A stretch of DNA of 64,000 nucleotides from Chrysophaeum taylorii (lineage: Eukaryota > Sar > Pelagophyceae > Pelagomonadales > Pelagomonadaceae): the NCBI GenBank assembly GCA_029834535.1, contig JAQMWT010000489.1, forward strand, positions 26,123-90,122, read 5' to 3'. Every line of letters starts with the position of its first letter. Within the stretch, counting starts at the first letter, position 1. Position numbers and translations under genes: made by a program. Below, piece by piece: positions 22,801 to 32,154 of the stretch. Below the pieces are notes generated by a model that had not been told where the DNA came from, did not search any database, and saw only the letters and a program-made list of their open reading frames with translations.

Positions 22801-24233
22801 AGGTCGTCTGCGTGCTCAAGACCCTCCTCGAAGACGGCGAATTGGAGCTCGCCGACGGCCGAAGGCTCGCGACGATCTCCGACGACGACGACGACGACGA
22901 CGACAGAATCGCGGTTCACGAAACGTTCCGGATCGTCGTCCTCGCGAACCGGCCGGGCTACCCATTCCATGGGAACGACTTTTATCGCGAGTGCGGCGAT
23001 GCCTTCGCGTGCCACGCGATCCACGACCTCGACGAGCTCTCGGCGCTCCACATGCTGCGCCACTACGCGCCCGCGCTCGAAACGCCGAGAATTGTCGAAA
23101 TCGCGCGCCTCTTCGACCGCCTCCGCCGGCGATACGACGACGGCGAGCTCGCGTACCCCTACTCGACGCGCGAGGCCGTCAAAGTCGCGAGACACTTAGA
23201 CGCGTACCCGGGCGACGCCCTCGACGACGTCCTCGACGACGTCTTCGGCTTCGACGCCCACGACAACGCCCTCTACGCCAAGCTCAAAAGATCCCTCCTC
23301 GGAACAACCAGCTCTCAAAAATACACCAGGCAGCTCCGGACAGACGACGACGACGACGACAATATTGCGAGCGAGAAACGGCGGCGGCTCCTACATCTGG
23401 CGCGAACGACGGAGCGAGAGGAGAAGTTGTACGCCAAGCTGTGGGACGCGTCGGTCGCGAGCGAGGTCGAGCATCTGCGCCTTGCGCTGGCGGGGCGCCA
23501 AGCCAGGGCCCAGGAAAGCGCGTGGGCGCGGCTCCAGACGCACGGCGAGCTCGACGAGCAGAGGCTCGTCGACGGCATCGCGGGCGCGTCCAACGTCTAC
23601 AAGCGCAGGGCCAGACAGGGCACCCGCGCGATCGCGCGATCGGGCACGAAAAAACGAATCCTCTTCGTCCTCGACCTCTCGGGATCGATGTACGTCTACA
23701 ACAAAATCGACGGCCGGCTTTCTAGAACGCTCCAGTGTCTTCTTCTCGTGCTCGAGGCCTTCGGCGGCGAATTCGAGCGCAACTACGACTACGCCGTCGT
23801 CGCGCACTCGGGCTCCTCCCCCCAGATCACCCTCGTCCCCTGGGGCCACGGCCACCGTCTCGCCTCGAAACCGGACCGTCTCCGCCTCGTCCGGAAAATG
23901 CTCAGACACGCCCAGACCTGCAAGTCGGGCGACAACACCATCAACGCCACGCGTCGCGCCGTCCTCGAGGTAGCGAAGGAACGCGCCGACGAGTACTTTG
24001 TCTTTCTCCTCTCCGACGCCGACTTCGGACGCTACGGCGTCGCGCCACAGGATCTCGCCAAAGCTCTCACGATCAACCCCAAGGTCGCGGCCATCGCCCT
24101 CTTCATCGCCTCTAACTTCAAGACGGCCGACGACATCCGGGCCCAACTCCCCCCGGGCCGCGCCTTCACCTGTTTCGACACGGCGAACCTCGTCGCAACC
24201 CTGAGGCACATCTTCCTCAGCGCAACCTACTAG
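16893..24233 (+). CDS. Giant VWA8-like AAA+ protein with six AAA modules, SH3b-like N-terminus and VWA domain
   Basis: A single-exon frame of 2446 residues counted from the Met at 16893. A Met 28 codons upstream (16809) would only add sequence from an AT-rich, intron-like stretch. Relationship to VWA8 (a mitochondrial AAA+/VWA protein of animals) is clear from YVSLSRDTVEADLTQRREL, LLPLLNNLLENRE, VGNQGVGKNK, VQLHRDTTVE, VVDEADKAP and the C-terminal VWA domain. Order: two SH3b-like segments (about 10-75 and 125-215, each ending GWVS); module A1 near 283 (degenerate Walker A); B1 near 467 (GPSGVGKT); C1 near 739 (GRPGVGKN, Walker B VVDEADKAP); A2 near 923 (degenerate); an Asp-rich repeat tract about 1220-1450; B2 near 1584 (GERGAGKS); C2 near 1896 (GNQGVGKN); helical linker; VWA from about 2250 with MIDAS DLSGS. 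Thus the A-B-C triad of VWA8 is present twice. C1 lacks the segment between its sensor of bound substrate and Walker B that C2 has (RDGRLERRDP), so C1 is shortened. No mitochondrial presequence is obvious. Confidence 0.88.
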   Translation: MAERPLEAARCFVRGNRGAIVREGASLESRIVVELPSRCVVVAEAVAAHPKGARVRIISPLAGWVSFKCLEVCPVLPPEILEWEACPEPSLDLPATFDGFRRGHFFGTVGGKTGYHPDPEARPQRQAASGVYEVTGVLGARVRAEPELYSPVREILEPGTSARICETADVRRFEEATPGDPWGRVSLALRDTVVGRAHIRGVGWVSSSVLTRRREVAARSEPAPAAEPARAANRLVSTGRFERRLRDAAVPPPPTKSSSSSSSSSCSRRDDVAGWLSKKAELGQDACLIGDSKSARGFAVRLCEALGREIEYVSLSRDTVEADLTQRRELRAGRTIEWTDQPAARAARHGRVLILDGIDRAERNLLPLLNNLLENRELALEDGVLRAAPGFFVVATCVDARGLDPPLRSRFVGARVPDPDPDPDPPTTDLPVAVPELSSSSLTPQQQAVAGRLARDLARGRDACLRGPSGVGKTACVAAICRDPLVVMCHGDLAARDLLQVRVFDEELGTTWRDAPAVEAARTGTTVVLDGVDRLPAGILGAALGPLLEDRRLLSLPDGSRLEAAAPGFRAILVGDTPDKISGLARHSLGLLDERDSRFLVAGSPHIEAFAALNLELGPGELVRAAALSVSEGFEAAVCRVAAPFSPDPARVSRLAATARRQAGGLLQERDFCRAGARAPEISITATHVRIADVEAPRRQQQPSASFSRRSARPPSLASWVLRDALLEWTRGWDLQLAGRPGVGKNVIADKLLELLNWDREYVQLHADSTVSSLLSALSRAERSDRCLVVDEADKAPAAVLRALENRRTRAIILANRPVAALWSFATLLVENLETSAEIDLLESLDLPPRLALEFAALRNTKPYSTRELLKVARHAARFPEEDNDDDDRAALRNVLAFDAQFPALELDLEFGDAVTWLRQKQVLGQDAYLLCDPGPAGRRLAKKVFAGAEVVTLSPDSTASDLFQRREIRDGRVARTDLAFVRAAREGRVLILEGIERAEPALLPILNNLLENRETTLDDGRTLVAAPGFLVVAVGPPTPKHRGHLLDPSLRSRFCAHVLPPASKADLVASVFRGTSDASDAAVDVAKFVAELRRRWEPTAPPAESLPKWRVEEIMRARAVEARLWPPETAVETVAKLLRLFPAISPAAALARAYPINIFPNLLALEARADLDALLADYGLLLPPVGLPTGFAFETTPRCRVDDEQPDASIVGAAFRQSLDADGLPIKKETITTTKSDDDDDDDNSGLPTVPRGDEESLDAGSGLPIEKEKKTMTATKSGLPTTPRDDDDDEESLDADGLPIKKETITTTTTKSDDDDDSGLPTVPRDDDEESLDADGLPIVKETLTTTTKSDDDDDSGLPTVPRDDDEESLDADGLPIKKETITTTTTKSDDDDDSGLPTVPRGDEESLDAGSGLPIENMKKNRDDAPSEELSRDDDNSLDADGLPIINNSSSGETVGTKKEARDSSSSSSSLEKMNPGLGRRVDANNRAPSSDQQDEVDADGLVPAQESSEAYVLRSVEATGRPGSRRLRFETRDGRTAVAIARGGEVAARRAPARLSGTQRVVLAGLLQDHCCGVDSCVVGERGAGKSLVVREMAAVLGLRARTVACYRDLSFGDLLMRRATDERGDTTWRRGPVVEAAIGGRIAVLDGVHRLAPGVLASLASLLTDRDISLPDGTRLERPHPAFRVVATAESGWLPEESVVGLFHFHALAPLTSREQATLVSEAAAAAATEADVAALASYGEAVRAAVETTEAAALEPLVLTPRRLAQIATVLGDGVEEAVERTFSGYLAFLPKPKQLLAAGLLRDAVREHGARRGNNNNNNNNARSLVAPVVEEAREKNSMLRIGDAEAPALGLKTPLVPAPEFVSTGAHLWTLRDLLRDWALGRHLLLVGNQGVGKNKLADHLLGLLGWEREYVQLHRDTTVEALTSAPAMRDGRLERRDPALVRAARYGRALVVDEADKAPLEVVCVLKTLLEDGELELADGRRLATISDDDDDDDDRIAVHETFRIVVLANRPGYPFHGNDFYRECGDAFACHAIHDLDELSALHMLRHYAPALETPRIVEIARLFDRLRRRYDDGELAYPYSTREAVKVARHLDAYPGDALDDVLDDVFGFDAHDNALYAKLKRSLLGTTSSQKYTRQLRTDDDDDDNIASEKRRRLLHLARTTEREEKLYAKLWDASVASEVEHLRLALAGRQARAQESAWARLQTHGELDEQRLVDGIAGASNVYKRRARQGTRAIARSGTKKRILFVLDLSGSMYVYNKIDGRLSRTLQCLLLVLEAFGGEFERNYDYAVVAHSGSSPQITLVPWGHGHRLASKPDRLRLVRKMLRHAQTCKSGDNTINATRRAVLEVAKERADEYFVFLLSDADFGRYGVAPQDLAKALTINPKVAAIALFIASNFKTADDIRAQLPPGRAFTCFDTANLVATLRHIFLSATY
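20560..21240 (+). repeat. In-frame Asp/Thr-rich tandem repeats within the VWA8-like gene
   Basis: Six to seven imperfect units of roughly 105-120 bp, each coding for a run of GLPTVPR, an acidic stretch DDDEESLD, ADGLPI, KKET and a Thr run, then KSDDDD. Adjacent units are nearly identical in DNA, so the tract is young and probably variable in length. It sits between modules A2 and B2 as a disordered, acidic spacer of about 230 residues. Confidence 0.85.
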
Positions 24234-24296
24234 AGACGAGACGAGACGAGACTCAAAATAATATCTTCACCGGATCACTACTACTAGACTTATATT

Positions 24297-27200
24297 ATGG
24301 CCATCGACCGTCCCCTGCTCGTGGAAGCCAGGCTGTGGCGAGAAGCCCGCCGCCGCCACGGGGAGCACGGGAAGCACGGGGAGCAGCACGGGGAGTACGG
24401 GGAGCAGCACGGGAAGCACGGGAAGCAGCACGGGAAGCACGGGAAGCAGCACGGGAAGCACGGGGAGCAGCACGGGAAGCACGGGGAGCAGCACGGGAAG
24501 CACGGGGAGCAGCACGGGAAGCACGGGGAGCAGCACGGGAAGCACGGGAAGCACGGGAAGCCCGATCGCCTGCGGGACATCGTGCGCTCCGCCCGCGCGC
24601 CGGTGGTCTCAGAGCTTCCATCGTCGATCAGTGACGCGATCACTTTGAAGAAGAAGGAGCTTACAATGGTCCAGACCCCTACTCCGCCGCCGCTGCTGGA
24701 CGCGGCGGAGCAACGCGAGGTCGCACAGTTGGCGATCTCGACGTGGCTGCGCTCGATGCTGGGCGTCTCCCAGGTGCCGGCACCCCTCGAGAGCAAATGG
24801 CAGCTGCGGCGCCTCGAGCGATTGCTGACCAATCCTCAGCACGTGCGCGTCGCGCCGCTCTCGGAGGCGGCCAGAGAGGACCTGTCGCGGGTCGAGGCTG
24901 TTCCCTCCTCCAGCCTGGCGGGGCGCGTGGAGACCTACGCGTATCGCCAGCTCGATCGCGAGGGACGAACGACGGAACTCCGGACAGAGGCTATCCTGAG
25001 TCTTGACGACAAACTGCCGACACCACCACCCGCGGGACCCGTGCCGCGCCTCAACCTCTCGCTCGCGCGCTTTCGCGAGCCATTCTGCGTACGCAGCCGC
25101 GACAAGGACTGGCGGACGGTGTCGTTCCGGGCGGCGCTCGGCGAGTGGCGCCCCCCCAAGCGACGCCACGAACTCGGTCGGTACCCGCGAGACGCGTACG
25201 CCCTCTTCGGACTCGGTACCCGGACCGTCTTTGCCGCCGAACACGGTTGCGCGCTGGGGACCGAAGTCATTTCGCGCCGCGTCTGGGCCATTTCCAAACA
25301 CGCGTGCATCCTCTCGGTGGTCGCCGTTGGCTTTGGCGGCCGCGCGTACTTGCCGTCACACGAGACCGTCAACCCGCGACGCCACCTCGCCTTCAAGGCC
25401 TACTTGCCCGAGTACTCGACCACCTGCACCCTCAACATCGGCATGTCCGCGCTCGAGGCGACCTTCGATGATGATGACGTGCTCGCGCCAGGCCGAAGGT
25501 CAGACCTCGTCGACGAGCTCTGCGCTCGCCTCTACTTCAAGTACCACTGCTCGTGGCGCGCCGAGCGAGTCCCGCCAGGCGCCCGTCGGCCTTCGCCGGC
25601 GATCGGCGCAAATAACTTTGACAAAAGCGAAAACGAAGACAAGACTCGATTCTTCACGACGCGCCGTGCTACGTTCGAGCACCTCGACCCTTGGCTCGAG
25701 CCGACGCGACCACCCGGAGAGGAACCGGGCGCCGCCGCGGCGCGCGTCGAGCCCGAGCTCTGCGTAGCAGCAGAGCAGCTCGAGACTGGCCGGGCTGCGC
25801 GCCACGCCGCGCGACTGCGCCGTCTCGCCGACCACGAGGTTGAGCGCGCCGAGAGACGAAGGCGCTGGCTCGGGACGCCAAAGCGCTATCGCGGCTGCGT
25901 GGCCGCGTTCGCTTCGACGGTGAGCAACGAGCGCGTCGTTTTTCGTTTCTTTCAGCTCCCAGGCCTTTGCAAGAGTATCGTGCGTCTCGTCGTCACTCGC
26001 TTCCCGTCGATGGCCGAACACAGCCTCCAGCTCACGCTCGCCGAAATCCGACGCGTCGTCGGGAGTAACGGCGGCGACGACGACGACGACGACGACGCTT
26101 TTTTGCGACGCGTTCCGCTCTCCTCGGCCTTTGTGAACGAGGCCAAGCTCGACGCGGACGCCTTAGAGCGCGAGGCGCGGCGCGTCTGGCGTCAAGCGGC
26201 GAAGGGTACCGCCCGGGTACCCTTGCGCAGATACCGCGCGGTGGTCGCGCCGCCAACGCTCGACCTCGACAGCTACGAGTTCGGCGGTCGCGTCGCGCGC
26301 GCGTCGTCGGCGACGGCAAAGAAGACGAATCCTGCCGTCGCGCCAGGGCCTCGACGGCGTTGTCGTCGTCGGCACCGCAAATATCCCAACGCCGCTGGCC
26401 CGAGTAGTAGGCGCGAAGCAGGTCGCGGCAGGCGCGTCGTCGGCGGCGTCGCGAGGCTCGGCCGGCAACTCGTTATCTTCGAGGTCATCCGAAGGCCTGG
26501 CGCCTTCTTGCCCTCCGGCGGCGACTTGTTTGACGTCGACGTCTACGTGCCGGCGCAACGCCGACGCACGCTCACCTTGCACATGCTGGACCTCATGCGC
26601 GTAGCAAAGCGACGCGCTGGGACGGCGCGCGCGGCCGCGCTCGAGGCGCCCGATCACCTGATCGATTCGCAAGCGGCCGCGCGTGCCGTCGCGACGGCCG
26701 CTTTTGACGGTCTTTTCCTCGACGAGATTGGGGTTAAAACGACGACGTCGTCGGCGCGAGTAATCGACGAATTTGTGCTCTCCGAGGAACGCGCGATCGT
26801 TCGGCGATCGAAAGACGCCTGGCTCCTCACCGCTCGCGATCTTATTGCGTCGCTCGATACCCAATTTGTTGTGGAGTCGACGACTCGAGAGCACGTCAAC
26901 ATTCGGACGGCCTTGTTAGCAGGAGACACCGCCAGCGGAAAGTCGCCAGCAGGAAATCGGAAAGAAGCCGCCGAAAGCGACGAGGACGGGCCTCGAAAGA
27001 GAGACGTCAACGAATTGGACTACTCGCCGCCGCCGCCAGCGTGGATCAAGGCGCTGGGGGAAAGCGACGACGACGATCGCGCCATGGATATCTACAGCAA
27101 CGCGAGTGGTGGGCCCCACTCCTGGGTGACAGAACGCGCGAGGGATCGAGCTTCCGCGCCGGGAGAGTTCTCCTCTGCCGCGGAGGAAGGTCGCGAGAGT

Positions 27201-27917
27201 CTTTGTCGCGCGAGCTGGCATCGAAAGCAGCGCGGCTTCCCACATCCGCTCGATGCGCCACTCATTCCCCGATCGCTTGTCGACGACTGGCTCGAGCGCC
27301 GGTTCGAGGCGCGACCTTTGCCGACCGTCCGCGAGGCTCTGTTGCGGGACGTCGACGATTTGATTCTCCTAAGATGTCGACGCAGCGAGCTGGTCGATAC
27401 GCGCGCGCTCCGTCGCCTCCTCGAGCAGCAGCCAAAGCGGTGGTGGCGACTGCGTTTCGACACGCGACTCTATCGCACCGCGAAGCTGCTTCGGACCGTT
27501 AAAGAGGGACGCGCCGGCGAGCCTCTCTTCGCCGTCGTCACCGTATCTCAAAAAGCCGACGTGATCACGTTCCTGGTAGAAGAAACAGTGACGTGCCTTC
27601 GCGTGCCCGTGCTTCTGAATCCTCGCGAGCAGCGAGCGCTCGCGTCCCAGTTTAGCCACATCTCCGAAGACCAGACGACCATCCAGCTGGCTGTTATGCT
27701 CGAGAATCTCGTCGCGCGAGACGGCAACCCCTCGCTTTGCGAGCCCCCAGTCCTGGCCGAGTTCAAGAATTTCGCTGACAATTTGCCCGACTACGACAAT
27801 GGCCGCTCAAAAGATATTATGCAGGAACTCGACGCCGCAGTTACGGCCCGGTGGGGTCGTCGCGGGCGAGTTCCGACGCGATCGTATCACGGCACTACTC
27901 GGGACGACCACACTTAA
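24297..27917 (+). CDS. Large protein of unknown function with N-terminal His/Gly/Lys heptad repeats
   Basis: A 1206-residue frame, 63 bp after the stop of the VWA8-like gene on the same strand. Residues about 20-90 are eight to nine heptads of HGKHGEQ or HGKHGKQ, a possible metal-binding or disordered tail. The rest is not recognised. Globular-looking parts are about 255-420 ([32 protein letters not shown]), 540-610 ([19 protein letters not shown]), 720-800 ([26 protein letters not shown]) and 990-1190, separated by acidic or Arg/Pro-rich linkers including a seven-Asp run. Arg-rich residues near 670-720 may hide a small frameshift or intron. An internal Met after the repeats (MVQTPTPP, 24666) is an alternative start that would drop the heptads. 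Codon composition matches the flanking real genes. Confidence 0.65.
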   Translation: MAIDRPLLVEARLWREARRRHGEHGKHGEQHGEYGEQHGKHGKQHGKHGKQHGKHGEQHGKHGEQHGKHGEQHGKHGEQHGKHGKHGKPDRLRDIVRSARAPVVSELPSSISDAITLKKKELTMVQTPTPPPLLDAAEQREVAQLAISTWLRSMLGVSQVPAPLESKWQLRRLERLLTNPQHVRVAPLSEAAREDLSRVEAVPSSSLAGRVETYAYRQLDREGRTTELRTEAILSLDDKLPTPPPAGPVPRLNLSLARFREPFCVRSRDKDWRTVSFRAALGEWRPPKRRHELGRYPRDAYALFGLGTRTVFAAEHGCALGTEVISRRVWAISKHACILSVVAVGFGGRAYLPSHETVNPRRHLAFKAYLPEYSTTCTLNIGMSALEATFDDDDVLAPGRRSDLVDELCARLYFKYHCSWRAERVPPGARRPSPAIGANNFDKSENEDKTRFFTTRRATFEHLDPWLEPTRPPGEEPGAAAARVEPELCVAAEQLETGRAARHAARLRRLADHEVERAERRRRWLGTPKRYRGCVAAFASTVSNERVVFRFFQLPGLCKSIVRLVVTRFPSMAEHSLQLTLAEIRRVVGSNGGDDDDDDDAFLRRVPLSSAFVNEAKLDADALEREARRVWRQAAKGTARVPLRRYRAVVAPPTLDLDSYEFGGRVARASSATAKKTNPAVAPGPRRRCRRRHRKYPNAAGPSSRREAGRGRRVVGGVARLGRQLVIFEVIRRPGAFLPSGGDLFDVDVYVPAQRRRTLTLHMLDLMRVAKRRAGTARAAALEAPDHLIDSQAAARAVATAAFDGLFLDEIGVKTTTSSARVIDEFVLSEERAIVRRSKDAWLLTARDLIASLDTQFVVESTTREHVNIRTALLAGDTASGKSPAGNRKEAAESDEDGPRKRDVNELDYSPPPPAWIKALGESDDDDRAMDIYSNASGGPHSWVTERARDRASAPGEFSSAAEEGRESLCRASWHRKQRGFPHPLDAPLIPRSLVDDWLERRFEARPLPTVREALLRDVDDLILLRCRRSELVDTRALRRLLEQQPKRWWRLRFDTRLYRTAKLLRTVKEGRAGEPLFAVVTVSQKADVITFLVEETVTCLRVPVLLNPREQRALASQFSHISEDQTTIQLAVMLENLVARDGNPSLCEPPVLAEFKNFADNLPDYDNGRSKDIMQELDAAVTARWGRRGRVPTRSYHGTTRDDHT
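24360..24562 (+). repeat. 21-bp minisatellite coding for His-rich heptads
   Basis: Direct repeats of 21 bp (gggaagcacggggagcagca plus c), eight to nine units, with only G/A swaps between units. The array keeps the frame of the 1206-residue protein. Its antisense reads as a Leu/Pro-rich pseudo-membrane frame, which is an artefact. Confidence 0.85.
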
Positions 27918-28689
27918 CGTAGTTCCTGCGAAGCCTTCTGCTGCTATGGTGTGTGCATGGATCGGCTCGTGCGATATCAGCGACTGCGAGAGGGGGGACC
28001 TGGGAAGTGTATGGAAATAAGCACCGCGTCGTCGCGAATCCCGATCTGGAATAATAATAATATGGAAAAGGCTCTTATAACCAGAACCAGTCCGCTTCAA
28101 CGGCGCCTGCATTGCAGCATGGCCACCGCGATAGGCCGATGCCATCGGCTCCTTCTCTACGAGGTATTTCAAAGACGCGGGATGAAGAGCAGCCCTAAAC
28201 AGCGGCCTATACGACGCGCGTCTCGAACGGACACTATTCCCTGGGAACGCAGCAATCGCCCAGACTTTTTTCCCCATCGCCAAAGGAGGCTCTTACGATG
28301 ATGATAACAGGACACCGGTCGTTCCCTCTCGCCAACGCACGCCTCGGAGATAGATATCGACGCGCGGTCCGCTCTCTCGTGAGCCACCCAATCAGGAGCC
28401 GACTCCGCGAGCGACTGAATCATTCATCAAAGCGAGCCAAGCAAAAGCGACCAACCGAGTACCCTCGAGACAGATGGTGATGATCCAGAACACCTAAGTC
28501 TCACTCCGTGCGCAATTGTGGCAAGTCCCAACAGTCGAAGATCACCGAAGGAGATGATCAGTGGTACTGCGACATCGTGAACGGCGGCAAGTCCTAGTAG
28601 TGATGAACCTCGCAGAGAGATGATGTACGGGGCCGCACAACAAGCCTTTGTGCTTTCTTGCTTCTTCTTCTTCTTCTTCTTCTTCGCCC

Positions 28690-28740
28690 TCCTTTCTCTT
28701 CCTCTGAGCTCATCCGTTCTGGCTAACCATAACAATTAGG
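28690..28740 (+). repeat. Interspersed repeat R2, copy 1
   Basis: Core gagctcatccgttctggct followed by aaccataa. The related copy at 29120-29180 has gagctcatccattctggctc, then ttgcaaaccataat. An inverted copy at 34225-34290 reads ggtttgcaactcccaggctc then gccagaatggatgagc. All three border T/A-rich or (att)n tracts, as retroposon ends do. Confidence 0.5.
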
Positions 28741-28749
28741 GTCACGAAA

Positions 28750-29095
28750 ACGTGTCATTTGGTCACAACGACCTTTTTCGGAATTTCTGTGGTGTCATCG
28801 GGTTTTTAAAGGTCGACTACTTAGAGGGGGTGGTGCGTGTGGATGCTCGAAGGTTTTTGATGCGTTGTGTGGGGACATGAAGGATATACCGGAAGGGCGG
28901 GTATGCGGGGCCTAGTCGGGTTGCTCAAAAAAAAATTGTCATTTGGGCATGGCTTGACATTTTATTTGGTCTAATGACGTTTCATCTGGTCAGGCCATGA
29001 CAAAATGACTTATTTTTTTTTACTAAATGACATTTTTTTGGTGACTAAACGACACTCCCTTGTTGACAGGCACAAACCAAATGACACCAATCGGC
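28750..29095. repeat. Cluster of direct and inverted tgtcattt motifs
   Basis: The motif tgtcatttgg or its complement ccaaatgaca occurs at least six times in about 340 bp in both orientations (for example near 28756, 28938, 29005, 29023 and 29080). This gives several fold-back possibilities. No coding potential. Confidence 0.5.
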
Positions 29096-29119
29096 CATGA
29101 TAACCGTTGCGTTCTCGCT

Positions 29120-29180
29120 TCTTCTCCGTTTCCTCCGAGCTCATCCATTCTGGCTCTTCGAGCCTTGCAAACCATAATTA
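29120..29180 (+). repeat. Interspersed repeat R2, copy 2
   Basis: Copy of the repeat described at 28690, extended by cttcgagccttgcaaaccat. It is the best match to the inverted copy at 34225-34290. Confidence 0.5.
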
Positions 29181-31310
29181 TAGCCAACCGTACGGCTGGC
29201 CGCACCAGGGCGATCAAGGTGACGAAGCGAGCACCCCCCGACGATCTAGTCGACCAAGCGGTTCCTCGACAAAGGTAATCCAGCGCACCAAGTCATGAAA
29301 TGGGCGCTCACCCCGTTTCACACAGAGGTGTCAAGTCCGGGCACCTAATGATCCTCGCAGCAATGGGGCGCGACAGCGAAAAGATAATGTTCGCATAATG
29401 CATGCATACGTTGCATGTAAATTTTTTGTGAAGAAAAAAAGTATGCGATGCCCTTGGTACGTTCCGGAGAAGGGGGCGCCTTAATGATCGGTCGTGCGAC
29501 ATCGACAGTCCGTTAGCTAATTTGGCGTCTTTGACGTCCACCTCGGCGCAAGGATCCTGTCATCATTACTCGAATTATACAGTATATATTCACGTAAAAA
29601 TTTATTTTATAACGGAGACATCTTACTTGTTTGTTTGGCAATTTAAGAGGCAACCATGAGATTATCATATCATAAAGAAGAACCCGGAGTGCACGCACGC
29701 AGTCTATCTGGCTCCGGCGTGTGTTTTTGCCCTCCTGAAAAGCAGCTAATAGAGACAAAACACACCCGAGTGTGGTAGTGTCGCGAAGTCGCATCAAAAT
29801 AAAGACTCTGAAAGTTGGTACGATGCGGGGAATCTGGGTACCGAACAAGCGACAAGCACGGTAGAATCACCATCACGGCGCGCGTCAATGGTAATAACGA
29901 GCATATTGCCCCGTGCCGCCGGGTCGTTCATTTCAGAACAAAAAGAAACAATAGCAGGTGACACGCGTGCGCAGAAACAGTAAGCAGGATGTCATGCGGG
30001 GTCCGAGGTGGCGCGCTCTTACATCTCGGCGCGACTATCGACATTTCTCGTAGGGTCTGCGTCGTACATCAGGGCAAATTGAGCCGATGGCCCTATGGCA
30101 ACGGCAGCCCCACCGCCGGCGGATGCATCGGCTGATTGATCAGAGTGGTATCTCAGCACATTGCAAGTAGGTGGTGGTGTTGGTCATGTGGTTTTGGTCA
30201 TCTTCTCACACTCGCGGTCCTAGTCGCGTGCCGGCGTTGGCTACCTGGGCTCGTGGCATCGACGTCTTTTACTCTGATTCGCACTACTCTGATGCGTTTC
30301 GCGGCGCTGCGAGCGTAGTGGCATGAGGAACTAACTACCACACGTGGGACGGCACAACGCTAGGAACGACGAGGACTTAGGAACAACAAGTTTTAAAAAA
30401 AATTCTGCCTTTGTCGACGCGGCATTGTTGGGTATTAGGGGGACTGCGGTTACACTACGCGTCCAAGGCGCGATACGACCTACTTTTGAGAAACTAGTCG
30501 ACCAAAAAAAGTTTCTGTTTTTTTGTATAGGTTTCTATACATGTGACGATGAGAGCGGGGGATCAGAGAAGGGGTTTTTTGACCGTTAAGCACCGTTCTC
30601 TTGCGCCAGCGGACGCGCCTTGCCTTGCCCTTCATGAGACTGACGCGCTAGCTCAAAAACTTCAAGTGCCTATTAATTTTTTTCGACCTCTAAAACCCTC
30701 AGCCACATATCCCCTTGCCCTGACACGACTAGTGCAGGATATGCATCAGATGGGCCTCACACGTGTGGTCGCGTCGATAGTTCAGTAGGTAGGTTTTGGG
30801 ACGAGTTGTTTATGGGGCCCACAAAAGTCAAGTTGCGCTCACCTAGGCTACAGATGTGCCGCGGCGTCGCGTTTTGACGTGTTGCCAGGAAACGCGGTGC
30901 GTTCAATGTATTTTAAGGCCGATGGAGGCAATAAATATATTGGTCTCGTGAAAAAAAAAAAAATTGGGTACTACAATTATTTGGCTCAACGTGACACGTC
31001 GTCGAGCGTTCTAAACTGCGTTTTATTAATCAATCACCGTTGAAGGTTTATTCTGGGAACGTGTGGGAAACGATCGAAAAAGCATATACGCGCAAACATT
31101 GAAGATGTGGCGCAATTTTGTGCCAAGGTAAGGGTTGGGGTTGGGCAAGTGTTCATCGGTGCCGAAGAAAGTGAAGGATAAAACTGTGAACTCAAGATGC
31201 CGCGGTCGTGAGGAAACTATACTGGATTCGTCCATGCCTTCCTTTTAAGATCTGAGCGTTCGTTGAACACATAGTCGCCAGACCCATCATTCGAGTCGCT
31301 GCGCTTTTTC

Positions 31311-32123
31311 ATGTGCGACGAGGTAACCATTGTGGTTCGGTGCGAACGTGAGGTTGCATGGTAGGCGCTGCATCACATCCGCGCGGCCTCGGGGTGCTTC
31401 CTGGTCAACGCCTTCGCGCTCAGCATCGTGCCGCTGAGCGCGCGACAGTGGTGGCAGGTGTCCGCATGGCTCGGCGCGCACCAGGCCTTCCGAGCCGTAG
31501 CGATGCGGACGGCGCCCTTTGGTCGCGTCGGAAGCGTGGGTGCCGCGATGGCCACGGCGGTCATTTTGTTTGGGTTGAGCGTTGTGACGGCGGCACCGTT
31601 CGCTTTGTGGCTCTTCGTCCCTACGGGGTTGATGGATGCCGAGGCAGCGACCCTCGTGAGGTTGCCGCGGCTCCTCCAGGGAGACAAGACTCTGGAGAGT
31701 GCCGCACGATGGACGAGTCTGGCGTGTGCGCTTGGTTTCGTCGGCGCAGGCTTCCAGGGCGTCGTCGCCTTCGGCGCGGGGCTCGGGTTCGTGGGCGCGG
31801 TCGCTGCCGTCGCGGCCGCCGTCGTCGTGGGCTGCGAGATCACGCTCCTCACCATGTCTTGCGAGGACGCGCCGCCCCCCGAAGACGACGTTCGGGTCGT
31901 CGGCTCGCCGCGGACTCTCTACCAGAGACACGTCGAGGAGGCCTTGCCGCTCGCCGTGCGCGTCGTGGCCTCGCCTCGCCTCGCGAGTCGTCGCCGTCGT
32001 CGCGGAAGGCAGTACTACAGATGGGGACCACCGCGGCTCTTCTCCCGCTTCGCCGGGTACCCGTTGACCATCTCCGACGACGACGCGGCGGCATCCTCTG
32101 GTTCCGAAGAGGAAGAAGCCACT

Positions 32124-32154
<31 letters not shown>

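Larger units (their letters stand above)
27918..31310. other. Gene-poor 3.4-kb gap
   Basis: No ORF over 120 codons and none protein-like. It contains a diverged R1 copy (about 28806-28875), a (ctt)n tract (28662-28685), the palindromic cluster at 28750-29095, repeat R2 copies, and T/A runs (29010-29035, 30951-30963). Composition is close to neutral rather than GC-rich, so it may be old transposon debris. Confidence 0.45.

Noticed and set aside
24267-24554. Minus-strand frame of [13 protein letters not shown] repeats that looks like a membrane protein
   Set aside because: It is the reverse complement of the 21-bp minisatellite coding for His-rich heptads.
30128-30790. Short ORFs in the gene-poor gap (for example 30136-30318 and 30344-30589)
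   Set aside because: Under 85 codons, no protein-like composition, and no conservation evidence.
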